From the NCBI GenBank assembly GCA_016081115.2, contig CM071931.1:29178317-29242316 (forward strand): a stretch of DNA of 64,000 nucleotides, read 5' to 3'. This document shows, piece after piece, positions 54,327-64,000 of this stretch (within the stretch, counting starts at the first letter, position 1; each line of letters starts with the position of its first letter). Origin of the DNA: Rehmannia glutinosa (lineage: Eukaryota > Streptophyta > Magnoliopsida > Lamiales > Orobanchaceae). The notes beneath the pieces were generated by a model that searched no databases, had not been told where the DNA came from, and worked only from the letters and a program-made list of their open reading frames with translations. Position numbers and translations under genes: made by a program.

Positions 54327-56166
54327 CACTACAAGAAAATCACGGATTAGCGACGGAAATTAGCGACGGATCGTATCCCGTCGCTAATAACAACGAATCA
54401 ACGACGGACTACCGACGGAATAAACCAAAATAATATAGAAATAGTTCAAAGGAACATTAGCGATGGATATTAGCAACGGACGAAAGTCGTCGCTAATGAC
54501 GACGATCAACGACGGAATAGTGACGGAATCAAATCAAAAAAATATTTTATTAATAAAATAGCGACGGAACTAACATCCGTCGCTAAAATTTGGAAAAACT
54601 GGGAAAGAATTGCGACGGATCTGAATGTCGTCACTAAATAATTTAATTTTCATCATGGTAGCGACGGATTTAAAATCCGTCGTCAAAAATTTAAATTTTT
54701 TATATATTTAGCGACGGATTCAGAGTCTGTCGCTAAAGAATTAAAAGTATTATCGATGTAGCGACGAAATGTATCCATCGCTAAATAATTTAAAGTATTA
54801 CCATTTTAGCGACGGATTATAAATCGTCACTAAATAATTAATTAAAAGTATTATAAATATAGCGATGGATTATAAATCCGTCGCTAAATGATGTTTTTAA
54901 CACAATTTTCATATGTTTCTCTATTATATCACTGCGTGCCGCCTCCGTTCACTGCATGCCCGCCTCCGTTCACTGCATTTCCTCTTCGTTCACTGCGTTT
55001 CCTCTCGTTCTGGAATCTGGCCTCTCTCTCTCGCTCTCGCTCTCGCCTCTCTCTCGCCTCTCTCTCTCTCTCTCCTCTCTCTCTCGAACAGGTATGTATT
55101 TCACAACCCTAAATTTGTAGGGTTTGTAATTTGTAGCAATTTAAATTTGTAGGGTTGGTTTGAATATTGGTTTGAATGATTTGTTAGAGGGTTGTTTAAA
55201 TTCGCGTATTAGTATGCATATGTATATCTATGTTGTTTGATTTATATAGATCTCATGCATATGTGCTCAAATACCTTAGACCCATTTGGAATTTAGCATC
55301 AAAAAATTTGTTTATTTTTAGGAAAGTTATTGTCTAAATTTACATAGTCTATATTATCTTGATATATTGCGCGTGCTAATTAATTATATTTTTTGTTTGC
55401 AGAAGCATGATACGTGGGAGCGTCATGAGCGCATTTAGTTGCAGTCACAAGTATCGAAGTTGGTACGTATGTTGATGGAGTCGCGCCGCCATAGACAGAT
55501 GTCTCCTCCTTGACAGTCATGCACAAATTGGACAAATTCTAGACATTTGTATTATATATTTAGATTATATGTGGATATATTGTGGATTTCTATAACTATA
55601 AATGTTTGTCATGGTTTTTTTTGTAAAACATATATTATATTGGTGATTATTGATAGATTATGTAGTTTATGTAAATGAATTTTTGTATTTTGAACGTGAA
55701 TTGTTTTTACAGGTTTTTAATTATAAAAATAAAATAAAACATTAAATAATATTATAAAAATAGCGACGGATATAATCCGTCGCTATTTACTAAGTGTAAG
55801 ACAAATTTAGCGACGGAAACTTCCATTGCTAATATTAGAAACAAAATTAATTGACGCAATTTAGCGAGGGATTATTTCGTCGCTAACTTTAGCAACGGAT
55901 TCGTCTGTTGCTAACTCCGTTGCTAATTCGTCGTCTATTCTGTCGCTCCAATTCAAGATTGGCGACGGATTTTTAATATTGTTAGCAACAAATTTTTCCG
56001 TCGCTATTTAGCGAAGGATATTCTAATCCGTCGCTAAAGAATTAACGACGAGTAAAATAAAAACGGAAAAAATCCATTGCTAATCCGTCGCTAAACATTT
56101 TAGCGACGGATTTTATGGACTTAGGGACGGATACTTCCGTCGCTATTTTGCGATTTTCTTGTAGTG
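54327..56166. mobile_element. Non-autonomous CACTA element, complete
   Basis: Starts CACTACAAGAAAATC and ends with its inverse (gattttcttgtagtg), flanked by the 3 bp duplication GGT (54324-54326, 56167-56169). Subterminal regions (54350-54890; 55755-56160) are packed with tagcgacgga in both orientations, often pairing as gcgacgga...tccgtcgc. The interior has a CT-rich leader ending gaacag/gtatgtat, which looks like an exon-intron border, and a last-exon remnant at 55400-55520. At 1,840 bp it is far shorter than an autonomous CACTA. Confidence 0.92.
55399..55520 (+). pseudogene. Remnant of CACTA transposase-associated last exon
   Basis: After ttgcag (splice acceptor-like) the frame reads WERHERI, a stop, LQSQVSKLVRMLMESRRHRQMSPP and stop. 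This resembles the C-terminal tail of the Ptta/En/Spm-type ORF of plant CACTA elements. Only ~36 codons remain, with one TAG. Confidence 0.45.
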
Positions 56167-56169
56167 GGT

Positions 56170-56479
56170 GTGAAAGCGAAGAATTACCGTGTTCTTATTT
56201 TGTAGAGGTTTTGAAATTCAATGGATGTTATTTTTAGGTAATAGGCGTCCAGGATGGAAGAGAAATGTTAAGAAAATCTTCTCCAAGGCTCTCTTGTAAC
56301 CGTTCACTATTTAGTTCTAATTGATTTTTTTGTTAACTAATTTGCCCTTAGTGTTTTCTAATAAGGCAAAAAGTATATATTAAATAGGTTAAATCTGGGC
56401 AGTTTATTAAAATGGATCAATGATTAGAAATTGTCCCTACGAACTCTCTGTACAAATTGGTCTTATATAATCCAATCCC

Positions 56480-56513
<34 letters not shown>

Positions 56514-57863
56514 CAGTATTAGTTATTTAATATGGGTTGTGGTTTAGTTGGCAAGAAAAAGTTAAAACCTACTAATTTTAATTAGAGAAAATGGTGGCCC
56601 ATGAAAAATTTAGGCATTAGAGGTAAGGGGCAAAGAATTTGTGTTCAATTATATTTACACATAAAAATATTAAAAAGAAAAAGTTGGAGGGCCAAGTCCC
56701 CCTTGTTATACACATACCTCCACCCTATATATATCAATATGCATTTATGTTGTTAATGTGTGTTCGGGTGGCGAGTATCCTATGAGAGAAATCCGTACCC
56801 TGCCCATTTATTAATTATGTATTAATTTTTCATCACATACCACCTTAAACCCGCAAATAATTACACATACCGGTCCTACTCGGGTCTTGGCATGCCATCC
56901 CTTTCACTCATCCTAACACTATTAGCAACGCATCATTTATTCATTTTGTTTGATAGTATCTGAATTATTTAATCATTTAGGTTGTTTTTGTCTTTTCCTT
57001 CTCGCACACAAATACATAATCGGTTCCCCTAGTACCTAGCCTATTATTTTATTGCAAAGTTTTGAATTCAATGTATTAGTAGCAAAGTCGAGTTCAAGTT
57101 ATGTTTTTTTTAAAAGAAAAAATCATTAACACTTAAGTTACTGTAAAACAAAGATTTCACTGGAGCATGATTAAAAAAATAGTACGTGAAAATCTAAATT
57201 ATATTGTTTTAATATTTATTATTATTCTATATTATTAGTACTTTGTTATTATATTATTTATACAAACTTAAGATATAATTTAAAAAAACATTATTTTTGT
57301 TATATATTCATATAAATTTATCATGTTACTTGTTTTATTAAATATAGCAATGACACTATTATTGTTGGTTAAAGTATAATTATGTCGTTTAATATATATA
57401 GGATAATAAAAATGGATGAAAGCACATAATTGAGTTTGAATTGTTTTTATTTAAAAAAAAAACTTGTTCTTAAGCACAATAGACTTAATAAGCTTGAGTC
57501 AAGTCTTGTTCCAATCGGGAGTACTTGTACTCATTATCTTCTTTATTTTCTTTTACTTCCTATTCTAATTTTCATATTTATCAAATTATCTGCAATTATA
57601 TGAATCGATAATTTTTTATTAGGTTTTATGTACCTACCGATTCAGTGCATTTTCCTAATCTTTTTCTTATTCCCTTCTAATTTAGATTATTATCTTACTG
57701 TTAGATATATTTAGGCATGATCTACTATGTATTTAAATCCATAGTAATACATAAGATCATAATACAAAAATTAATTGGATCGATATTACCTTCGACCATT
57801 GATATAGTTGAATTTGAAAATCTAGAGATTGAGTTATTTCTTGAATTGCTTGAAGTTCTTCTG
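56170..57863. other. Unassigned AT-rich sequence
   Basis: About 1.7 kb without a recognisable gene. Right of 57700 it may belong to the LTR of the minus-strand Copia that resumes at 63343. Confidence 0.4.
56480..56513. repeat. Compound (TA)n(TG)n microsatellite
   Basis: About 8 TA followed by about 9 TG units. Confidence 0.9.
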
Positions 57864-58829
57864 TGTTGGAATTTGTTTTGGTAAAATGGGTGTTGACCTG
57901 ATTTTGACCAAATATTTAAGTGGTTTACAATATTGAAAAGTGGAATTAAATTATTTGTAAAAATTCTACTAAGAGAGTAGATGAGAATAGCATTTGAAAT
58001 TTCTCAAAACCAATTCCGGGTGAATGGGAAATTAATGCTAGAAGTTTGCCACTCAAAACTAGAAAATGGTATGCAAAATGGAAAATGTGAGGAAGGAGAA
58101 ATGCTCCATCCGACATAGGAAGAGGAGACAAAGTTTGCTCACTTTATAAATCCCAAGTTGGACTTATGGGTTTGGGCCATGGGCACCCACGTTTTTAAAG
58201 GGGTGAGGACCTACATGCTTGTGGGTTTGGTTTAAAGCCCACACGCGCGCCGCCGGCCCAGCCTGGGTCCCGACCGTGGGCCGCGGGCCCGGATTAGGCT
58301 TGGGCTTCAAAGCACTTATTCTTTTTGGACCAAAAACCATTAAAATTAATAGTTAATTAATTTTAATTAGTCGAAACTTTGTCATTTCGTTCGCATCCAA
58401 GCACGGGCACATGCACGGGTCGTGCGTCGATGCGAAAGTCTGAACAGATGCACCTGTTCGCTGTAAATATGAATTTTCCATACGGGCACCTGATGCCTAT
58501 ATATTAGAACCCCCTTCAGATGAAAAACATACGAAAAAGATAAAGAAATCATCAGCCTAAATCGAGTCTTTTGCATTATAACATATTGACATTCACTCCT
58601 TCAAAGCTTGAAAGTGTAAAACACTCCTTGTTGTTCGTTGTGGTTTCGAGTTTGCAAGTGCTGTAAACTCGAACAGAAAAGTCATTGTATCTTAGGGACG
58701 AGCGCCGGAACCATAAGCACTTTGTATACGGGGCATTTTCGTCTTGCGAAGACTGTATCTAATACAGGCCTCGACTAAGCCAGATATATCCAAACACTTA
58801 GCCATTTTATGAAATAGTAAACCTTCCAG
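57864..58829 (+). repeat. Copia 5' LTR, 3' end deleted
   Basis: Shares blocks with 62260-63327: the attctactaagagagta, cccacgcgcgcc and ctaatacaggcctcgac regions. Similarity stops at ccttcca, 10 bases short of the LTR end, and no PBS follows, so the internal deletion begins inside the LTR. Confidence 0.8.
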
Positions 58830-60113
58830 ATTGAGGAAGGCAACCATGATTCCGATTGGCAATCGACAATTGTGGGGGTGTGACCACACTTTTATAGAAC
58901 ACGAGTGGAGTTTCTGTTGCATTTTTAAATGTAACATAAGGTGTTGCCAAAAGTGTTGTGGGAACAAAACCACAATTGCATGAAGTGTTGCCCATAGTGT
59001 TGTAACATTAGAGGTAGGCACACTATCAAATTAAATCCGAAGTGTTACTAAAGATGTGTTAACACCGAAGGTTATACACGTGTTGGGACTAAGGTCTGAA
59101 ATCTATTAGAATGAGATTCTAACTTGATTATTGGGACAATGTTCTAACAAATAAAATAAAGTGGCCGAGAGCCATAAAAGTTCTGGGTAATCTTGTGTTA
59201 AATAAGAATACCGTAAATTGGAAGGGGAAGCTTTACTTAAGCAAACCACATAAAGGAGAATACCTTGAAGTGTGGGGTGCTTTGGCTAAAGTAGAAGCAC
59301 CCAAGGAAATAAATTCGGCATTCATGATATAAATAATGGTACGATCATTAAATCAAGAAATGATGTATTTATTAAAGGTGTCTTTTCTTGCAAAGAAAAG
59401 AGGTAAGTCTAGACATTTTTGTCGTAGACATAATACCAACAAACAGTTGATTTCGAAATGGGGTTATTTCGGTTGACTACGTGAAGTCAAAGGAAAACCT
59501 TGCGGATCCGCTTATAAAAGGCATAAATCGAGATCAACTGTATAAAATGCTAAGGGGAATGGGTTTAAAATCGACAAACTAAAGAATGTTCATAGCGGTA
59601 ACCCAATCTTGTGAATTGGAGATCCCAAGACCTTGGTTCAATGGGACAACTAAGTTATGAATGTTCAGCTGAACACTTGGAAAATGTGTTAGCTCATTCC
59701 CGAAACTTTCAGGTGCATGAAAACCTGCTGAATGTGGTGAGGTTAAGTTTAAAACTTTTAATGATTCATATACCAAAATGTGGAGTATGGCAGGATACTC
59801 TTCAATATGAGATCAACTATATAAGTGAGAAGTAATGGCTGCTTCAAAGAACACACATATAAATCTAAGATATGGTCCAGGGCCGAAATGGACACAACAT
59901 GAAAACTACAAGTGTTAGAATTGTTATTGTGTAAGTACTGTTGTCTTGGTTTACACAAACGGCTGAGTAGTTCAAGACATCGCGTCATTAAGCAGCTAGT
60001 AAATCCGATAGGTTCAAAGTCACAAGCTACCTGTCCAGATGCAATAACAGTTCACCGAGACTTTCAAGCGAATCTACATACACGCATGCATTAATTTCAT
60101 TCATGTGGGGGAT
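58830..60113 (+). pseudogene. Residual Copia internal region with RNase H tail
   Basis: The RNase H end is readable at about 59395-59580 in two frames: RGKSRHFCRRHNTNKQLIS, then VDYVKSKENLADPLIKGI and LYKMLRGMGLKS, equal to the usual IDYVKSK.NLADPLTKG ending of Copia RNase H. The preceding 560 bases and the following 530 show only short ORFs. The polypurine tract tgtgggggat ends at 60113. Confidence 0.7.
60104..60113 (+). other. Copia polypurine tract
   Basis: tgtgggggat directly before the 3' LTR start tgttggaattt. Confidence 0.75.
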
Positions 60114-60168
60114 TGTTGGAATTTGTTTTGGTAAAACGGGGATTGACCCAATTTTGACCAAATATTTA
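60114..60168 (+). repeat. Copia 3' LTR, first segment
   Basis: First 55 bases of the LTR up to the target site ATTTA of the nested solo LTR. Confidence 0.85.
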
Positions 60169-61059
60169 TGTAGCGCCCTTTCTAGCTTACTTGAATTTAA
60201 AGCAGAAAAGAAGAAATAAAGAGAAAAACTTTACTGAATGTCGAAAAATATGGAATAATAAAAATTTTACTTCGTTCGAAAAGTTTATAGCAGAATAAAT
60301 ACTAATAATTACTAGTCCAAAACATTCGTACTGAAAACACAATGACATTAAACTTTTAATGAACTAGTCAAATTTTGAAAATAAAAGAATTCCATAGACA
60401 TGGGTTACCTGAGTCACTGTGTCGGGCCATCTTCTTCCTCTTCTGCATTCTCATCTGAAAAATTTAACATTCGTGGAATGAGTTAAAGGAGCTCAACAAG
60501 TAACCTCATGCATGAATGCATCCCTAATGCAATATATTTAACTTCTATAACTTAAAAAGACTTTACATTTAATTTGCTTAAAAACCTTTCACATTCATAC
60601 ATAAAACATTGTCTTTCTTTTTGTGAAACGTTCTTAGGATGCAAGATCACTTGGTAACACATTGTTCTAATCAGGGTCGCAGTGGGCCTTGTTATTTGGA
60701 ACCCGTGAACATTTTGCGCGAAGGCCTATTTCCATTCGTTTTGCCCGAATGCCCTTTTCCTTGAACATTAACATTAGCCGCAAGCGGCACATGGCCAGAA
60801 CGTCGGTCCCCGACGCCCATTTCCCACTCACTCCAGCATCATAGAACAATGTGCACTCATTTCTTTTTGAAAAAAGATTATTAATACTAAACCTTAAAAC
60901 TCGACTTTAATTAGTCTTAGTATGCTTGTGAAATACCATGAACATACATTAACATGAATACCTGATGCATGAACCTAAGTGATATAACTTTTCATTAAAT
61001 ACGAAAATAAACATAAACGCATAGCATAATAATTAAATCACATTAGTTGAGACAATTTG

Positions 61060-61480
61060 AGAACAAACCATGCATTCAACTGATTAGGGAAAAACCATAT
61101 ATTCAATTAACAGGAAAACCCATGTATCCAATTAGTTAGGACAAAGTACATTTAGTTAATTAGGGATAACCCTATGTTCAACTAGTCATTGAAAATCATA
61201 CATTCAATTAATCAGGAATAAACTCCATGCTCAACTAATCCGAAAAACCTTATGCGAACTCTAAAGTCTGGATTCAAATATACATGGGAAAAAGTCATAC
61301 GTTCATTTAGTTAGGGGAATACCCTGCATTCATTTAATTAAGGAAAAACTCTGTATTAAATTACTCAAACCTCTTTAGGGAAAAACCCTACATTCAAATA
61401 ATTTAGGGAAAGCCCCGCATTCAATGATTCAAAACTATTTAGGGTAAACCCTACATTTAATTAGTAAGGGAAAAAACCAT
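61060..61480. repeat. Degenerate ~36 bp tandem repeats in solo LTR
   Basis: About ten units of the type cattcaattaattagggaa and aaaccctg, with strong drift between units. Confidence 0.7.
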
Positions 61481-61539
61481 TCACTCACACAATCCACAAT
61501 AGTAGGTGGCAAGCCAATTTATCACATCAACACATAAAA

Positions 61540-61640
61540 TCTTATCATATAAAGCAGCAAGCCAATTTATCACATCAACATATAAATTATTATCATATAA
61601 AGCGGCAAGCCAATTTATCAGCACAATGAATATAACATAC
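61540..61640. repeat. ~55 bp tandem repeat, about 2.5 units, in solo LTR
   Basis: gcaagccaatttatcacatc recurs at about 61509, 61558 and 61608, separated by ttatcatataaagc. Confidence 0.75.
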
Positions 61641-61852
61641 ATATCATAGTCAATAGATCAATATAATGAAAATAACATGCATACCAATAATCCAAACCTA
61701 AATCTACGTGAAACTAAGGAGATTACTTGCACGTTCAACTTAAGGTCTTCAGCCTCTTTGGGATCAAACGTAGTCCTAGAAGATTCGCGTTGGGGAAATC
61801 ACCTCTCTTTCTTCTCTTTTCTCTTCTCTTTTTCTCTTTTCGTTGACCTTTC

Positions 61853-61877
61853 CTCTCTCTCTCTCTCTCTCTCTCCC
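61853..61877. repeat. CT microsatellite in solo LTR
   Basis: Short CT run followed by a C run. Confidence 0.85.
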
Positions 61878-62259
61878 CCCCTGTGTTCTCTCTCTACGTG
61901 CGTGCATTTCTTTTCGGTTGTTCTCAGTGTATGTATTTTACATGTCTTATATATGTGTTTTAACCTACTCTCAATTAAACTAGGTCTTGGATTATGGGCT
62001 TATTATTAACTTACTAACAATACGAGCCTGATTTAAAACTCCAAGCTAATTAAAAGTCCATTTATTCGTATAAGGCCTAAATAAAGTAAATCACAGTCTA
62101 ATTAAAAAGACTCTTCTATTATCCGTAATTTAATAAATTAACTATCTAGTAAAATCCTTAATACATTTCCAATTCTCCATTATTATTCCATGAAATAAAC
62201 TAATAACATAATCAATGAAATTCTTATTAAGGCGTAAAAATCTGGGTCGTTACAATTTA

Positions 62260-63337
62260 AGTTGTTTCCATTATTGAAAAATGGAATTAAATTATTTGTA
62301 AAAATTCTACTAAGAGAGTATATGAGAATAGCATTTGAAATTTCTCAAAACTAATTATGGGTGAATGGGTAATTATTACTAGAAGTTAGCCACTTAAAAA
62401 CAGAAAATGGTATGAAAAATGGAAAATGTGGTGAAGGAGAAATGCTCCATCCCACATAGGAAGAGGAGGCAAACTTTGCTCACTTTATAAATCACAAGTT
62501 GGACTTATGGGTTTTGGCCCTTGGTGGCACCCAAGGTTTTAAAGGGGTGAGGATCTACATGCTTGTGGGTTTGGTTCAAAGCACACGCACGCGCCGCCGC
62601 GGCCTGCCGGCCGGCTCGGCTCGGTCGGCCCAGATCCAGGTCATGGGTCATGGGTCGTGTGTCGCGGGCCCGGGCTTGGGCTTGGGCTTCAAGGCCTTTA
62701 TTCTTTTTGGACCAATAACCTTTAAAATTAATAGTTAATTAATTTTAATTAATTGATTAAAGAATTTCCAACTGAAGTGTTTCGCATCCAAGCACGGGTG
62801 GACGCACGCCCGTCGGTCGTCGTCGTGCATCAAGTTGAAACTTTGTCATTTCATTCGCTTCAAGCACCGCACACGCACGCGGGCCGTGTCGCCCCCGCGA
62901 TGATCGAAAGTCTGAACAAATGCACCTATTCACTGTAAACATGTCTTTTCGAGCCAAAAGACATGATCTTTTCATACGGGAACCTGATGTCTATATATTA
63001 GAAACCCACTGCTGATGAAAAACATACGAAAAAGATAACGAAATCATCAGCCTAAATTGAGTCATTTGCATTACAGCATATTGACATTCCCTCCTTCAAA
63101 GCTTGAAAGTTTAAAACACTCCCTATTGTTCGTTGTGGTTTCGAGTTTGCAAGTGTTGTAAACTCGAACAGAAAAGTCGTTGTATCTTAGGGACGAGCGT
63201 CGGAACCATAAGCACTTTGTATACGGGGCATTGTCGTCTTGCGGAGACTGTATCTAATACAGGCCTCGACTAAGCCAGATATATCCAAACACTTAGCCAT
63301 TTTCTGAAACAGTAAACCTTCCATATTTTACCCTACA
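62260..63337 (+). repeat. Copia 3' LTR, second segment
   Basis: Continuation of the LTR after the nested insertion, ending ccctaca before the TSD TTCTG. A GC-rich block near 62585-62680 (gccgccgcggcc) and a partly duplicated segment at 62770-62870 make it longer than the 5' LTR. Confidence 0.85.
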
Positions 63338-63342
63338 TTCTG

Positions 63343-63618
63343 TTAGGGACTTCTAAACCTCTTCTTTCCCTGATTGATGGTGTATTTGAATGGGAAGGAT
63401 GAATTTAGGGACCTAACTTAACGCTCTTTATTTAGACACATGGAGCCTGTGATAATCCTTCAGGATAAAGGCTGGCCAGCTTGGTTTCCATTTTTTTGGT
63501 TGTTAATTCATGCTTTACAGTCTTTCATTATCTTTAATGACTTTACAACTTACAACCGTATGGAAAAAACATGATAGAATAATTTTATCAGATGGGTCAC
63601 TTACGAAAATGATTAACA
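63343..63618 (-). repeat. 3' LTR part of another minus-strand Copia
   Basis: On the minus strand a PPT (gggccaagtgggagaa, 63619-63634) is followed by TGTTAATCATTTTCG, a plausible LTR start. The left continuation is interrupted by the Copia at 57864-63337, so the remainder probably lies left of 57863. Confidence 0.6.
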
Positions 63619-63813
63619 TTCTCCCACTTGGCCCATATGTTCTATCATAAATCACAAATAAGGAATAAAATACATGAATCATAGTATAGGTTCTCTAAGA
63701 TTGAGTATTATATTCTATGTATCACAATTTATTTTGTTTCTTAACACAAACCCATAAAACTTAATGAACAAACTAGAGTTATGTTTATTCTAGATCATTT
63801 TTTTATGATATTC

Positions 63814-64000
63814 TCAAATGAATGTGTATACAACTGAAATATGAGGATTATCATTACTGAAATAGAGTTTTACAACAATGATTAATGAAGAAGCAAGTCC
63901 CATATGTTCTATATGATCCTTGAACCTGTAGGGTGGCATGCCTTTTGTTAAGGGACCATCAATGATCAGTTCAGTATCAATATGTTCGATAACCATTGTT
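63814..64000 (-). pseudogene. Copia RNase H C-terminus (partial, off the edge)
   Basis: Minus strand VIEHIDTELIIDGPLTKGMPPYRFKDHIEHMGL is the common end of Copia RNase H (IDTELMIADPLTKG...F..HV..MGL), with DG in place of AD. The frame then runs to a stop at 63814. The element body is beyond the right edge; 63635-63813 is its 3' noncoding part. Confidence 0.75.

Larger units (their letters stand above)
60169..62254 (-). mobile_element. Solo Gypsy LTR nested in the Copia 3' LTR
   Basis: Flanked by ATTTA (60164-60168 and 62255-62259). Read on the minus strand it runs TGTAACGACCCAGATTTTTACG ... GCGCTACA, a TG...CA unit with the TGTAACGACCC opening common in Tekay/Del-type LTRs. No PBS, PPT or coding sequence, so it is a solo LTR left by LTR-LTR recombination. 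Interior tandem repeats are at 61060-61480 and 61540-61640. Confidence 0.85.
57864..63337 (+). mobile_element. Copia deletion derivative with intact outer ends
   Basis: Flanked by the 5 bp duplication TTCTG (57859-57863, 63338-63342). Both LTRs begin TGTTGGAATTTGTTTTGG, and the right one ends ccctaca. Only ~1.28 kb of internal sequence remains, including the RNase H tail and a PPT. Its 3' LTR carries a nested 2.1 kb solo LTR. Confidence 0.85.

Noticed and set aside
53503..57863. A host gene around the CACTA insertion (acceptor-like ttgttgcag at 54130 and ttttgtag at 56200)
   Set aside because: No exon with coding character could be followed for more than a few codons.

Overview
The window reads as a transposon-dense, AT-rich stretch of a plant (eudicot-like) nuclear genome. 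I find no convincing intact host gene, no tRNA or rRNA gene and no CRISPR. Nearly everything that can be recognised is an LTR retrotransposon or DNA transposon in some state of decay, often nested. The plant call rests on Athila-type and Tekay-like Gypsy elements, SIRE/Maximus-like Copia elements, CACTA, Mutator-like and hAT elements with the plant TIR signatures, and a processed copy of a plant LOG gene. The species cannot be told from the sequence.

Layout: 1-2091, minus-strand Copia gag fragment and its 5' LTR. 2094-6172, a long Tekay-like Gypsy LTR with PBS and a stub of leader. 6173-8779, 3' LTR and 3' noncoding region of another minus-strand Copia. 8780-25469, an Athila-type Gypsy element whose body is present twice as a ~7.0 kb direct tandem duplication (8434-15427 and 15428-22449) followed by one 3' LTR. 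25470-33172, a plus-strand SIRE-like Copia with both LTRs truncated. 33298-33790, a probable CACTA fragment. 33791-44316, a minus-strand Copia with a long accessory ORF after pol, interrupted by a 943 bp Mutator-like MITE. 44317-53502, Gypsy LTRs in both orientations with a 1.3 kb tandem triplication, each unit holding a hAT-like MITE. 54327-56166, a complete non-autonomous CACTA element. 57864-63337, a Copia deletion derivative whose 3' LTR hosts a 2.1 kb solo LTR. 63343-64000, the end of another minus-strand Copia.

The most unusual part is the Athila-type element. Between integrase and the 3' LTR, where env-like ORFs sit in this lineage, it carries two non-retroviral cargo sequences. The first (13983-14531; 20997-21578) resembles the small cysteine-rich nucleic-acid-binding protein of carlaviruses, with a basic SYSKKRRAKR stretch followed by CHKC, and has a C-terminal extension I do not recognise. 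The second (14871-15427; 21897-22463) is an intronless, exon-deleted copy of a LONELY GUY (LOG) cytokinin riboside 5'-monophosphate phosphoribohydrolase, preceded by a TATA-like box and 86-90 bp of pure GA repeat. A mobile element carrying a viral RNA-binding/silencing-suppressor-like gene beside a cytokinin-activating gene is a combination I do not know from the literature. Both copies are now broken by stops and frameshifts.

All boundaries come from reading LTR ends, TSDs, PBS and PPT signals by eye. Lineage names are inferences from motif style. No database search was run.
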